A stretch of 64,000 nt of DNA from Dietzia sp. ANT_WB102 (GCF_008369165.1 NZ_VOBA01000002.1:186001-250000); one strand, 5' to 3'. Counted from the first letter of the stretch, positions 8,665-17,512 are shown. Notes: generated by a model from the letters alone, not told the origin. Program-made: numbers and translations.

Positions 8665-9993
8665 TCAGTCTTCGTCGGGGAAGATCTCCGGCATCCAGCG
8701 TTGGACGATCTCCCGGTACGGTGCGGACGCCTGGAGCTGGCACAACATGCCCACCGAGGCCGACAGTACCCGGTGGATCAGAACGTATTCTCGGGGCAAG
8801 GTGAACGAGCGAGCGGTGCGGAACTCCCGCCCAGACACGTCGCCGTACACGGACATGATGCGCTGCATCCAGGCGCGACTGAAGTGGAAGACGGGCTCAC
8901 GCATCGGCTCGATGAACGGATTGAGGAACGCCATCGCATCGGCGGGATCCAGGCCTCCCCGGCCGACGTAGCCGGCCTGGGTCATCAGCGTGACCAGTTC
9001 CTCGGCCTCGCCGGCAAGCGCGAGCCGCATCATGGAGGTCAGCACCGCTGGCATGCCCTCCGGCAACTGGACAGCCGCACCGAAGTCCAACACCACCAGC
9101 CGGCCGTCGTCGGCCAGCAGGAAGTTGCCGGGGTGTGGATCACCGTGCATCATCCGGGCACGGACCGGAGAGCTGAACTGGAATTCGGTGAGGAGCTCGC
9201 CGGCCCGGTTGCGTTCCTCGGGGGTGCCATCGCTGGCGATCCGGCTCAGCGGCCTCCCGTCCGCCCACTCTGTGACCAGTACCTTCGGTGCTGATGCCAG
9301 AACGGAGGGAACCCGGAAGAGCCGGTCGTCGCGATATGCCGCCGAGAAGACCCGCTGGGTGTCGGCTTCCGTGCGGTAATCGAGCTCGCTCACGGTGCTG
9401 TCGTAAAGCTCGTCGATGATCCCCCTGATGTCGGTTCCCGGGTTCAGTGGCCGCAGTAGGGGAGCCAGTCTTCGGAGCTGGCGAAGATCTGAACGGAGGG
9501 CCTCGTCGGCGCCGGGGTACTGGACCTTGACGGCGACCTCACGACCATCGGACCAGATGGCGCGGTGTACCTGCCCTATGGAGGCGGCCGCGGCGGCCTC
9601 ACCGTCGAACTCGGCGAACCGCTCTCGCCAGCGCAGACCGAGTTGCGTGTCGAGAACCCTTTCCACCTCGGCCGCGGGTAGGGGTGGAGCCTCGGCTTGG
9701 AGCTTGGTCAGGGCCTCCCGGAATGGCTCGGCATACTTGTCCGGCATCCCGGCCTCGTACACACTCAGCGCTTGGCCGACCTTCATAGCGCCGCCCTTGA
9801 GTTCCCCGAGGACGGCGAAGACCTGCTCGGCGGCCTGGTCTGCCAGTTCCTCGCTCAGGTCCCCATCCCCCCGCCCCAGGGCACGACGGCCGAGCGACCC
9901 GGCGGCGCGGCCGGCGATGCCCAGGGGTAGTCCGGCGAGGCGTGCAGCGCGGCGGGACGAGGTACGGGGTAGGTCGGACACGCCTTCAATCAT
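8665..9993 (-). CDS. ABC1/UbiB-family atypical kinase
   Basis: A 442-residue member of the ABC1/UbiB/ADCK family. Seen: the family-specific KxGQ element (MKVGQALSV, ~85), a VAVKVQYPG strand with the catalytic Lys, the catalytic loop HGDPHPGNFLL, and the metal-binding VLDFG motif. Members bind ATP and support isoprenoid-quinone or other lipid metabolism; substrates are mostly unknown. The ATG was placed at 9993 because it forms a 4-bp ATGA overlap with the upstream cyclodehydratase-like gene, so both are one translationally coupled unit. The homologue in M. tuberculosis (Rv3197, from memory) has been linked to macrolide resistance through the neighbouring whiB7, which is absent here. Confidence 0.9.
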   Translation of the reverse strand: MIEGVSDLPRTSSRRAARLAGLPLGIAGRAAGSLGRRALGRGDGDLSEELADQAAEQVFAVLGELKGGAMKVGQALSVYEAGMPDKYAEPFREALTKLQAEAPPLPAAEVERVLDTQLGLRWRERFAEFDGEAAAAASIGQVHRAIWSDGREVAVKVQYPGADEALRSDLRQLRRLAPLLRPLNPGTDIRGIIDELYDSTVSELDYRTEADTQRVFSAAYRDDRLFRVPSVLASAPKVLVTEWADGRPLSRIASDGTPEERNRAGELLTEFQFSSPVRARMMHGDPHPGNFLLADDGRLVVLDFGAAVQLPEGMPAVLTSMMRLALAGEAEELVTLMTQAGYVGRGGLDPADAMAFLNPFIEPMREPVFHFSRAWMQRIMSVYGDVSGREFRTARSFTLPREYVLIHRVLSASVGMLCQLQASAPYREIVQRWMPEIFPDED

Positions 9994-11018
9994 GACAGAG
10001 GACGAGGATGCCGGGCGGCGCCACAGTCGCAGCCCTCGTCGGCCTGCCACTCGAGGCGACGCCATAGCCCCTCGGATGGATTGATCTCCACGGTCGCGCC
10101 GAGGGTCTGGAGCACGGCCCCGGGTTCGCGTGTGGCGGCGATCTCCGCCAGCACCAGCGCGGCCGCAGCGGTGAGAGCGGGGACGGCGGCGTTCGGGGAG
10201 AGCCCGATGAGCTGGGCAGCGACGAACGGCCACCGCGGGTCCCGACGTGCGCGGAACAAGTCCGTGCAGCGCAGGCACGCACTGCTGCCCGGCACCACGG
10301 TCGGACCCACCACCACCCGGGCGTCGCGGCAGTACACGTGCATGTGGGCTTGTCCGGACCGTGTGAGGGCCGTTGTCACCACAGGGTCCACGGAGACGGC
10401 TCCGGTGAGGATGACCAGGTCAGGACTCCGGCCCCGCTGGAACCACGGAGGTCGCTCGGCGTCGAGGGTCAATCCCGGGCTGGGGCCTGTCGTCACACGA
10501 CAGCCGTTCACGGCCAGCGGGCCCCGCAATACCTCTGACATCTGGCCGGTGCCCAGGATGTGGACCCGTCGGACCGGCTCCGGGCGCGGGGTGGGGTCCG
10601 TGGTCGCAGAGCCCGGACCCGGTGGATCGAGGAGCAGGTGGCCGAGTTCGGCCAGGTGAGCGAGGATCCGGGCCACGGCAGCCATCTCCGATGCGTCGAT
10701 CCCCGCGCAGGCCGCCACCTCGTCGAGGTGGGTGCTTCCGTCGAGTCCGGCGAGTAGGGCCGTGAGGCGGCGCGCCCCCACGGAGGCGGGGGCGTCGACG
10801 ACCACGGCCCGGTCCGGGGCGAGCCCCACCTGCACGGTGTGGCGGTCACGGGCGACCACGACGGTGCCGGGACGCAGAGTCGCCCGGACCCGAGACTTCG
10901 GGGGTGCGGCAGGTGCGGCGATGACGGGGACGACGGTGCGCGTCGGGACGGGGACTGCCGTCGCGGCACCGTCGGCGACATATGTGGGGTCGCCTGTGGG
11001 GACGGTCACTGGGGTCAC
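9990..11018 (-). CDS. Orphan TOMM cyclodehydratase-like (E1/ThiF-related) protein
   Basis: 342 residues. The middle carries a leader-binding-like winged segment (ALLAGLDGSTHLDEVAA and following) and then a Rossmann start (VHILGTGQMSEVL). The C-terminal half has GPTVVPGSSACLRCTDLF and ends with CDCGAARHP, so the structural-zinc pairs CxxC and CxC typical of E1-like cyclodehydratase partners are intact. Such proteins deliver precursor peptides to YcaO enzymes in thiazole/oxazole peptide biosynthesis. No YcaO, dehydrogenase or precursor peptide gene is visible nearby, so the function is unknown. GTG 11018 was chosen from a leaderless-type spacing to CACGAT; ATG 11027 is the alternative. The family call is from memory of its motifs. 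Confidence 0.7.
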   Translation of the reverse strand: MTPVTVPTGDPTYVADGAATAVPVPTRTVVPVIAAPAAPPKSRVRATLRPGTVVVARDRHTVQVGLAPDRAVVVDAPASVGARRLTALLAGLDGSTHLDEVAACAGIDASEMAAVARILAHLAELGHLLLDPPGPGSATTDPTPRPEPVRRVHILGTGQMSEVLRGPLAVNGCRVTTGPSPGLTLDAERPPWFQRGRSPDLVILTGAVSVDPVVTTALTRSGQAHMHVYCRDARVVVGPTVVPGSSACLRCTDLFRARRDPRWPFVAAQLIGLSPNAAVPALTAAAALVLAEIAATREPGAVLQTLGATVEINPSEGLWRRLEWQADEGCDCGAARHPRPLS

Positions 11019-11025
11019 GGGACAC

Positions 11026-11031
11026 ATCGTG
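11026..11031 (-). promoter_or_regulatory. Candidate -10 box for the cyclodehydratase-like gene
   Basis: Reads CACGAT on the minus strand, 7 nt before GTG 11018; no Shine-Dalgarno sequence is visible. Confidence 0.35.
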
Positions 11032-11068
11032 GCACGTGGCCACCGTTGTCGGCGCGTGCTCGGTGTCG

Positions 11069-11108
11069 TTGTCCACAGGCCACCCGAGTCACCACCGCCT
11101 GTGGATAA
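11069..11108. promoter_or_regulatory. Two inverted perfect DnaA boxes in a divergent promoter region
   Basis: TTGTCCACA at 11069-11077 (plus) and TTATCCACA at 11100-11108 (minus) are both exact matches to DnaA-box consensus forms, separated by 22 bp. They lie between the start of the cyclodehydratase-like gene (minus) and the metallopeptidase gene (plus). Confidence 0.6.
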
Positions 11109-11128
11109 CCATCCCGCTCCCGGTGGTC

Positions 11129-11134
11129 TACGGT
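11129..11134 (+). promoter_or_regulatory. -10 box for leaderless metallopeptidase gene
   Basis: TACGGT followed by a 7-nt gap to GTG 11142, the same geometry as upstream of the PDZ-Lon gene. This decides the start of the metallopeptidase gene. Confidence 0.5.
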
Positions 11135-11141
11135 GGTCCGC

Positions 11142-11837
11142 GTGTCGCCCGCCCCACGCCCCGCTGACAGGTCCGCTCACCGGCCGACGGTCGCTCGGGG
11201 ACCGGCATCAGCGCTGCCCACCGACCCGGACGACCCGCGGATCGAGGTCCGCCGCTCCACGCGCCGCAAGAGGACGGTGTCGGCGCGGGTTGAGGGCGAG
11301 ACCGTGGTGATGCTGATGCCGGCTGGGCTGCCCCGTGCGGAAGAGCGCCGTCTCATCACTGACATGCTCGCCCGCCTCGCCCGGTCCGGACGCCGGAAGC
11401 GCACCACCACCTCTGACGCTGATCTCATGCGCCGCGCCACTGAACTTTCGGACAGATGGTTGGACGGTCGCGCGCGGCCGGCATCGGTGCGGTGGGTCGC
11501 GGCGATGACCACCCGCTGGGCGTCCTGCTCGCCGGACTCTCGAGAGATCCGGATCAGCGAGACGTTGCGGGAGGTGCCGACCTACGTGCTGGACTACGTC
11601 GTGGTGCACGAGTTGGCACACCTGGTCGTCCCCGGCGGGCACCCGCCCGAGTTCTGGGAAGTGGTGCACCGGTATCCGCGCACGGAGCGGGCGATGGGGT
11701 TCCTGGAGGCCTACTCCCGCGTGCTCCGACCCGGGGCCGGAACAGAGACCTCCGGTCGTGGGGGAGGACCGGACGACAGCGGTGAGGGGGTCGGGGATCT
11801 GGTCGAGGGGGACGACGACGAGTTCGGCCGGGTCTAG
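11142..11837 (+). CDS. YgjP/SprT-type zinc metallopeptidase (M48-like)
   Basis: 231 residues. The zinc motif VVHELAHL is at ~153-160 and a further H in the downstream GGHPPEFW segment gives a gluzincin-like HExxH...H set. A basic N-terminal half (RRSTRRKRTV) precedes it. There is no signal peptide and no convincing TM helix, so it is probably cytoplasmic. The family is annotated as M48-like or YgjP-like; substrates are unknown. GTG 11142 fits a leaderless promoter; GTG 11133 is three codons further upstream. The C-terminal ~35 residues are Gly/Asp-rich and look disordered. It converges with the zincin-like gene. Confidence 0.8.
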   Translation: MSPAPRPADRSAHRPTVARGPASALPTDPDDPRIEVRRSTRRKRTVSARVEGETVVMLMPAGLPRAEERRLITDMLARLARSGRRKRTTTSDADLMRRATELSDRWLDGRARPASVRWVAAMTTRWASCSPDSREIRISETLREVPTYVLDYVVVHELAHLVVPGGHPPEFWEVVHRYPRTERAMGFLEAYSRVLRPGAGTETSGRGGGPDDSGEGVGDLVEGDDDEFGRV

Positions 11838-11865
11838 GCCGATCGCCCGTCACCGCGGACGCCGA

Positions 11866-13242
11866 TCAGGACTCGTCGCGCGGCTCCTCGGGGGCGGACC
11901 CGTCGGAACTGTCGGTCCCGCCGCCGCCGGATTCGCGGAGGAACCGCTCGATCTCGTCGACGCCGCTGGAGTCCCCGGTCGACTCGTCGAGGAGTCGGTC
12001 GATGACGGCCGCCGGGTTTTCGAGGTCATCACCGACCGGCAGCAGGTCGGGGTGGCTCCACAGGCCGTCGCGGCGCTCGATGCCGACGGCCTCGCCGACC
12101 CGGCGCCACAACTCGGAGGCCTCCCGGGCCTTACGCGGGCGCAGTTCGAGCCCGACGAGGGAGGCGAAGGCCTGCTCGGCGGCTCCACCGGTGGCCCGAC
12201 GTCGCAGCCACATCTCACGCAGTTTGTCTGCGCTGGGCAGTCGGTCCCCGAGCGCGTCGGTCACCACGGCGTCGACCCAGCCCTCGACAAGGGCCAGCAG
12301 CGTCTCGAGGCGGCCGAGCGCCGCCTCGTTGACGTTGGTGATCTTGGGTCCGATCGCTCCGGCCCCTCCGGAAAGGAGTTCCTGGAGCTTAGTCGGGTCC
12401 TGCAGGATGGACGGGTCCAGTCCGGAGGCGAGGTCGTCGAGCCCGGAGGTGTCCACCCGGATGCCACGCGCGTATTCCTCGACGGTGGCGAGGAACCGGG
12501 CGCGCAGCCAGGGGGCGCCGGAGAAGAGGCGCAGGTGTGCGGCCTCGCGCGCGGCGAGGAAGACCACAACATCTTGACGGGGAAGTTCCAGTTCGTCGGA
12601 GAACGCGTCGATCGCGGACGGGCTGAGCGCGGCCACCCCGTCGTCGCCGAACGGGATCCCGACCTCGGAGGAGAAGAGCACGGCTGGCGCGAGCTTGCCC
12701 AGTCCCTGCCCGAGTTGCATGCCGAAGCCCATGCCGCCCATCTGGTCGAGGATGCCCAGGAGTGGCCCGGCGAGCTGTCGGGCCTCCTCGGGCATGGCCC
12801 CCTTGGTGGCCGAGTTCATCTGCTCCGCGATGGGCGTGCAGATTTTTTCCCAGGTCGGCAGTGAGTGCTCGACCCACTGCTGGGGGGTCCAGGCCTCGGT
12901 CCGGTGCACGCCTGAGGGAAACAGGGTGGTCTCGTCCAACCAGAGCTCCGCGAGGCGGACCGACTCCTGCGCGGCGGTGCGCGACGAGTCGGTGATCACG
13001 GGCGTGCGCCCGAGCGACTGGAGGGCGACTGTCCGTGCCAGCTGGTAGTTGACGGGACCCGAACTGCCGGGCCCGGACATGGCCGAGCCCATCGAGCCGA
13101 GCATCTGACCAAACTGGGAGAGCATCTGACCGAAATTGCCGAACTGGGAGGGGTCGAAGCCGCCGGGCCCGCCCGGGCCGCGATCCCGGTCGTCGTCGCG
13201 CCCGTCGTCGTCGGAAGCAGAGAAACCGAAGGGCTGGTTCAT
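11866..13242 (-). CDS. Zincin-like (DUF2342 / Zincin_2) protein
   Basis: 458 residues. The N-terminus is Asp/Gly-rich (DDDGRDDDRD) and is followed by a Gly/Gln-rich FGNFGQMLSQFGQML stretch. The core has the family motif AAREAAHLRLF, in which the first His of a classical HExxH site is replaced by Arg, as I recall for this family; whether it is a peptidase is open. The C-terminal ~40 residues are acidic and low in complexity. It corresponds in position to Rv3195 (from memory), a family once described as F420-associated. ATG 13242 has TACCGT 6 nt upstream, a leaderless layout divergent from the PDZ-Lon promoter. Confidence 0.8.
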   Translation of the reverse strand: MNQPFGFSASDDDGRDDDRDRGPGGPGGFDPSQFGNFGQMLSQFGQMLGSMGSAMSGPGSSGPVNYQLARTVALQSLGRTPVITDSSRTAAQESVRLAELWLDETTLFPSGVHRTEAWTPQQWVEHSLPTWEKICTPIAEQMNSATKGAMPEEARQLAGPLLGILDQMGGMGFGMQLGQGLGKLAPAVLFSSEVGIPFGDDGVAALSPSAIDAFSDELELPRQDVVVFLAAREAAHLRLFSGAPWLRARFLATVEEYARGIRVDTSGLDDLASGLDPSILQDPTKLQELLSGGAGAIGPKITNVNEAALGRLETLLALVEGWVDAVVTDALGDRLPSADKLREMWLRRRATGGAAEQAFASLVGLELRPRKAREASELWRRVGEAVGIERRDGLWSHPDLLPVGDDLENPAAVIDRLLDESTGDSSGVDEIERFLRESGGGGTDSSDGSAPEEPRDES

Positions 13243-13248
13243 GCCACA

Positions 13249-13254
13249 ACGGTA
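13249..13254 (-). promoter_or_regulatory. -10 box for leaderless zincin-like gene
   Basis: TACCGT on the minus strand, 6 nt before ATG 13242. Confidence 0.5.
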
Positions 13255-13308
13255 CAGCGTGCAGGTGCCCGGGGTCCGGCCGCGACGCGGTGCCCGACGC
13301 GTGCGGTC

Positions 13309-13314
13309 TACCCT
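13309..13314 (+). promoter_or_regulatory. -10 box for leaderless PDZ-Lon gene
   Basis: TACCCT, 7 nt before GTG 13322, with no purine-rich ribosome-binding site between. Confidence 0.5.
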
Positions 13315-13321
13315 TGCCCCC

Positions 13322-14383
13322 GTGAGTCGTCGCCTGTTCACCGTTCTCGCCGCGCTGGTCCCGGCTGTGCTGTTGCTCGCCCTCGCGACGTCGGCCACCG
13401 TTCCGCTGGTGTCGATGGGGCCCGGACCCGTCTACGACACGCTCGGGTCGGCGGAGGTCGAGACCGAGGACGGCGACACGGAACGCGTCCCCGTGGTCGA
13501 CGTGGTGGGCAGGAAGGCCGATGAGACCGCCGGGTCCCTATTCATGACGACGGTGGCGGTGCGTGATCGGCTGACGCTGTTGGACGCCATGCGGTTCTGG
13601 TTGGATCCGGCGCAGGTGGTGGTGCCGCGCGACCAGGTTTTCCCGCCGGACCGATCGCGGGACGAGGTACGCGAGTCCAACGCCGCGGAGATGATTGGGT
13701 CGGAGAACTCGGCCGAGGCAGCCGCGTACCGCTACTTGGGGATCGCCATGCAGCCTCGCGTCGAGAGGGTGGATCCGGACGGGGCTGCCGCCGGGCGCCT
13801 TCGCCCGGGCGATGTGTTGACCTCGGTCGGGGGTGAATCCGTCAGCGATGCCACTGCCGTGGTGGAGCGGGTGGGACAGCGCCGCCCGGGTGACGAGATC
13901 CGCATCGGGTTCACGCGGGACGGTCGTGAGGAGACGACGACGGCGACGTTGCAGCCCGCCGGGCCGGATGGTGATCCCGAACAGGGCCGACTGGGCATCC
14001 TGGTCGGGGACACCCCGGCGGACGGGACCGACGTCGAGATCACGGTGGACCCGGCGGTCGGCGGCCCCTCGGCCGGTCTGATGCTGTCCCTCTCGATCGT
14101 CGACAAGTTGTCGCCGGGTGATGCCACCGGGGGTGCGCGGGTCGCGGGATCGGGCACGATCCGACCCGACGGCACGGTCGGGGCGATCGGCGGCATCAGA
14201 CACAAGATCCGGGCGGCCCACGAGGCCGGGGTCAGCGACTTCCTGGTCCCGGCCGTCAACTGTGCGGAGGCTGTGCAGAGCCCGCCGGAGGGCATCCGAC
14301 TGATCGAGGTGGAGACCCTGGAAGGCGCGCTCGATGCGCTGGAGACGGCCAGTTCCGGGGGGCAGCCACCGACCTGCGGCTGA
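13322..14383 (+). CDS. Membrane-anchored PDZ-Lon-type serine protease
   Basis: 353 residues. One N-terminal TM helix (~5-28), a PDZ domain around MQPRVERVDPDGAAAGRLRP (~140-215), then a Lon-type proteolytic domain with catalytic Ser in GGPSAGLML (~250) and catalytic Lys in HKIRAAH (~300). The catalytic domain is predicted outside the membrane. Homologues (Rv3194c, YlbL/SdrC-like) are anchored PDZ-Lon proteases without an ATPase domain. Start GTG 13322 is fixed by the TM helix beginning directly after it and the leaderless -10 box. The UPF0182 gene follows on the same strand after 66 bp. Confidence 0.9.
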   Translation: MSRRLFTVLAALVPAVLLLALATSATVPLVSMGPGPVYDTLGSAEVETEDGDTERVPVVDVVGRKADETAGSLFMTTVAVRDRLTLLDAMRFWLDPAQVVVPRDQVFPPDRSRDEVRESNAAEMIGSENSAEAAAYRYLGIAMQPRVERVDPDGAAAGRLRPGDVLTSVGGESVSDATAVVERVGQRRPGDEIRIGFTRDGREETTTATLQPAGPDGDPEQGRLGILVGDTPADGTDVEITVDPAVGGPSAGLMLSLSIVDKLSPGDATGGARVAGSGTIRPDGTVGAIGGIRHKIRAAHEAGVSDFLVPAVNCAEAVQSPPEGIRLIEVETLEGALDALETASSGGQPPTCG

Positions 14384-14449
14384 GGCGCGGCTTTTCCGTA
14401 AGGTGGGACCCACGAGCATGTCCGCCCCAGCAGTGCAGGAGCTTTCCAG

Positions 14450-17400
14450 GTGTCCGTCCGCCCACCCGGCAATTCCCCCGGTCGGCCTATCGCGATCTCT
14501 CGTCGCGGTCGGGCCGTCGCCGCCGTCGTCGTCGTCCTCATCCTCCTCATCCAGGTCCTCCCCAGGCTGAACACCGCCTACACGGACTGGTTGTGGTTCG
14601 GCAGTGTCGACGCCACCAGCGTGTTCCGGACCGAACTGCTGACGCGGCTCGGTCTTTTCGTCGTGGTCGCGCTCTTGGTCGGACTTGCGGTCAGTGCCGG
14701 GATAATCCTGGCCTACCGGTACCGCCCGGTGTTCCTCGCGCAGCCGGGGATTCCGGACGCACTGGCCCGTTACCGGGCGGCCATGGGGGCCTCGCCCGGT
14801 AAGGCCGTGCTCTGGATCCCGGTTGTCCTTGGCGTCCTGGCCGGAGCGATCGGGCAGACCGGTTGGAAGACAGTCCTGGCCTTCTTCAACTCGACTCCGT
14901 TCGGAGAGACCGATCCCCAATTCGGGCTGGACATCTCCTTCTATGCGTTCGACTTGCCGATGTGGCGCGCGGTCGTCACCTGGCTGATGGTGGCCATCGT
15001 GCTGGCCTTCCTGGCCAACCTGTTCACCCACTACCTCGTGGGTGGGCTGCGGCCTGGTGCACGCGAGGGCGCGCTGACCCGCGCTGCCCGGATCCAGCTG
15101 GTGACACTGGCCGGATTGTTCGTGATGGCCAAGGCCGCGGCGTATTGGCTCGACCGCTACGAGCTCCTTTTCGGAGAGAACGCCACGTTCACCGGGGCTG
15201 GCTACACCGACGTCAACGCCCTCATGCCCGCCAAGATCTTTATGTTCTCGGTCGCGATCGTCTGCGCGATCGCCTTTTTCTCGGCGATCGTCATCAGGGA
15301 CCTTCGTATCCCCGCGCTCGCGACCGTGCTGCTGCTGTTCTCCGCGCTCGTCGTGGGTTCGGCGTGGCCGCTCGCCGTCGAACAGTTCTCGGTCAAACCG
15401 AACCGTGCCGAGAAGGAACGGGAGTACATCGCCCGCAACATCGAGGCGACGCGCGCCGCGTACGACATTGGTGACGATCGGGTGACATACGCCGAGAATT
15501 GGGGTTCGGCCAACCCGAATCCCCGCGAGGCGGCCTCGGACATCACGACACTGTCCAATGTCCGCGTGCTCGACCCGAACGTCCTGGCTCCGACATTCAC
15601 GCAGCAGCAGCAGTTGCGCAACTTCTATGGTTTCCCGGACACCCTGAGCATTGACCGGTACACGATCGATGGCGAGATGCGGGACTTCCTCGTGGCCGCT
15701 CGCGAGCTCAACCCGGCGTCGCTGCAGGCCAACCAGCGTGACTGGATCAACCGCCACACGGTGTACACGCACGGCAACGGCTTCGTTGCGGCACCGGCCA
15801 ACCGGGTCAACGAGATCGCCGACGATGCCGGTTCGGACCGCGGCGGTCTGCCCAACTACCAGGTCTCGGACCTCGACGCGATCAACAACGGCGAGAAGAT
15901 GATGATCCCCGTTTCCCAGCCGCGGATCTACTTCGGCCAACTCATCGCCCAGTCGGATCCGGACTACGCGATCGTCGGAGACAACGGCGACGGGCCGCGT
16001 GAGTACGACACCGATGCCGAGCAGTACACCTATACCGGCGAGGGCGGTGTGCCCATCAGCGGTTGGGTCAATCGGATCGCGTACACGCTCAAGTTCGCCG
16101 AACGAAACATTCTGCTGTCCAGCGTGATCGGTGACGACTCCAAGATCATCTACGACCGCGATCCGCGGGACAGGGTGCAGAAGGTGGCGCCGTGGCTGAC
16201 CACGGACACCAACACGTACCCGGCTGTGATCGATGGTCGCATCAAATGGATCGTCGACGGGTACACGACCCTCAAGACTTATCCCTACGCCGAACTCAGC
16301 TCGCTGGAGGCCATGACCTCGGATTCGCTCAATGATGCGAGCGGTCGGGTGCTGCCGGACGAGAAGGTCTCGTACATTCGTAACTCGGTCAAGGCCACGG
16401 TCGACGCGTACGACGGCACCGTGGATCTGTACGCGTTCGACGAGTCGGACCCGGTCCTGCAGACCTGGATGAAGGCGTTGCCCGGCATCGTCCAGCCCCG
16501 CGACGCCATCTCCAAGGAGTTGGAGGAGCACTTTCGCTACCCCGAGGACCTGTTTAAGGTGCAGCGCGAGTTGCTGGCCAAGTACCAGGTCGACGACCCG
16601 GGCCAGTTCTTCACCAATGACGCGTTCTGGTCCGTGCCGTCCGACCCGACGGTGACCCGCTCGATCCAGAATCCGCAGACCCCGCCCGCGAGCGGCCCCG
16701 TAGGTGGTCCCGCCGGTGGTCCCGCCGGCGGCCCGGCACGCGCTCAGACCGCAAGCCGGGAGGGACCGGCCCAGCCGCCGTACTACGTGGTGGCATCCGA
16801 CCCGACGGAGCCGAAGTCCGACAAGTCGTCGTTCCAGCTCATCTCGGCCTTCAGAGGCTACGAGCGTGAATTCCTCGCCGCGCACATGTCGGCGAGCTCA
16901 GATCCCGAGACCTACGGGAAGATCACGGTGCGTGTCCAACGGCGCACCGAGCCATTGGCGCAGGGGCCGAACCAGGCCCAGGACATCATGATCGCCTCCC
17001 CGGCGATCGCCCAGGACCGGCGCCTGTGGGGAGAGACCGCCGAGATCACCGAGGGAAACCTACTGGCGCTCCCGCTGGCCGGTGACTCGGTGCTCTACGT
17101 CGAGCCGATCTACACACAGCGCAAGGACCAGGAATCGGCGTTCCCGCGTCTGCTGCGTGTGATGGTGAGCTACGACCGCGCCGTCGGCTACGCGCCCACC
17201 CTCTATGAGGCACTCCGGCAGGTGGGTATCGACACGGATCCCGACGCCGTCCGGATCGACGAGACGGGTAAGGCAGAGGCGAAGGCCGAGGGGAACACCT
17301 CCCGGCCCGCCGAGAACTCCACCCCCAAGCCGGCGCCGCCGGCCACGGGGGGAGGGGCAAGTGACGCCGATCGGGCGGCCGCCGTCCGCGAGTTGAACTC

Positions 17401-17512
17401 GGCATTGAACGCGGTCCGCTCGGCGCAGAGCGGGGGAAACCTCTCCGATCTGGGTCGGGCGCTCGACAACCTGCAGACCGCTGTCGACGCCTACCAGCGT
17501 CTGGGGAACTGA
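14450..17512 (+). CDS. UPF0182 large multi-TM membrane protein
   Basis: 1020 residues. About seven N-terminal TM helices within the first ~310 residues, then a large soluble region, presumably extracytoplasmic, with conserved blocks such as NFYGFPDTLSIDRYT. Near ~745-762 there is a short Gly-Pro repeat (GGPAGGPAGGPA) not expected in a folded core. The C-terminal ~70 residues are Ala/Pro-rich followed by a predicted helical tail. The family is conserved in Actinobacteria and Cyanobacteria and has no established function. GTG 14450 is preceded by AGGAG about ten nt upstream. Confidence 0.88.
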   Translation: MSVRPPGNSPGRPIAISRRGRAVAAVVVVLILLIQVLPRLNTAYTDWLWFGSVDATSVFRTELLTRLGLFVVVALLVGLAVSAGIILAYRYRPVFLAQPGIPDALARYRAAMGASPGKAVLWIPVVLGVLAGAIGQTGWKTVLAFFNSTPFGETDPQFGLDISFYAFDLPMWRAVVTWLMVAIVLAFLANLFTHYLVGGLRPGAREGALTRAARIQLVTLAGLFVMAKAAAYWLDRYELLFGENATFTGAGYTDVNALMPAKIFMFSVAIVCAIAFFSAIVIRDLRIPALATVLLLFSALVVGSAWPLAVEQFSVKPNRAEKEREYIARNIEATRAAYDIGDDRVTYAENWGSANPNPREAASDITTLSNVRVLDPNVLAPTFTQQQQLRNFYGFPDTLSIDRYTIDGEMRDFLVAARELNPASLQANQRDWINRHTVYTHGNGFVAAPANRVNEIADDAGSDRGGLPNYQVSDLDAINNGEKMMIPVSQPRIYFGQLIAQSDPDYAIVGDNGDGPREYDTDAEQYTYTGEGGVPISGWVNRIAYTLKFAERNILLSSVIGDDSKIIYDRDPRDRVQKVAPWLTTDTNTYPAVIDGRIKWIVDGYTTLKTYPYAELSSLEAMTSDSLNDASGRVLPDEKVSYIRNSVKATVDAYDGTVDLYAFDESDPVLQTWMKALPGIVQPRDAISKELEEHFRYPEDLFKVQRELLAKYQVDDPGQFFTNDAFWSVPSDPTVTRSIQNPQTPPASGPVGGPAGGPAGGPARAQTASREGPAQPPYYVVASDPTEPKSDKSSFQLISAFRGYEREFLAAHMSASSDPETYGKITVRVQRRTEPLAQGPNQAQDIMIASPAIAQDRRLWGETAEITEGNLLALPLAGDSVLYVEPIYTQRKDQESAFPRLLRVMVSYDRAVGYAPTLYEALRQVGIDTDPDAVRIDETGKAEAKAEGNTSRPAENSTPKPAPPATGGGASDADRAAAVRELNSALNAVRSAQSGGNLSDLGRALDNLQTAVDAYQRLGN

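Noticed and set aside
16696-16740. GGPAGGPAGGPA-coding stretch as a CRISPR-like or mobile repeat
   Set aside because: Nine-base in-frame repeats within UPF0182, too short and spacerless for CRISPR.
13538-16885. 1115-codon open frame opposite the PDZ-Lon and UPF0182 genes
   Set aside because: Very long, but it is the reverse frame of two well-supported genes; His/Arg/Asp-rich and without a recognisable domain.
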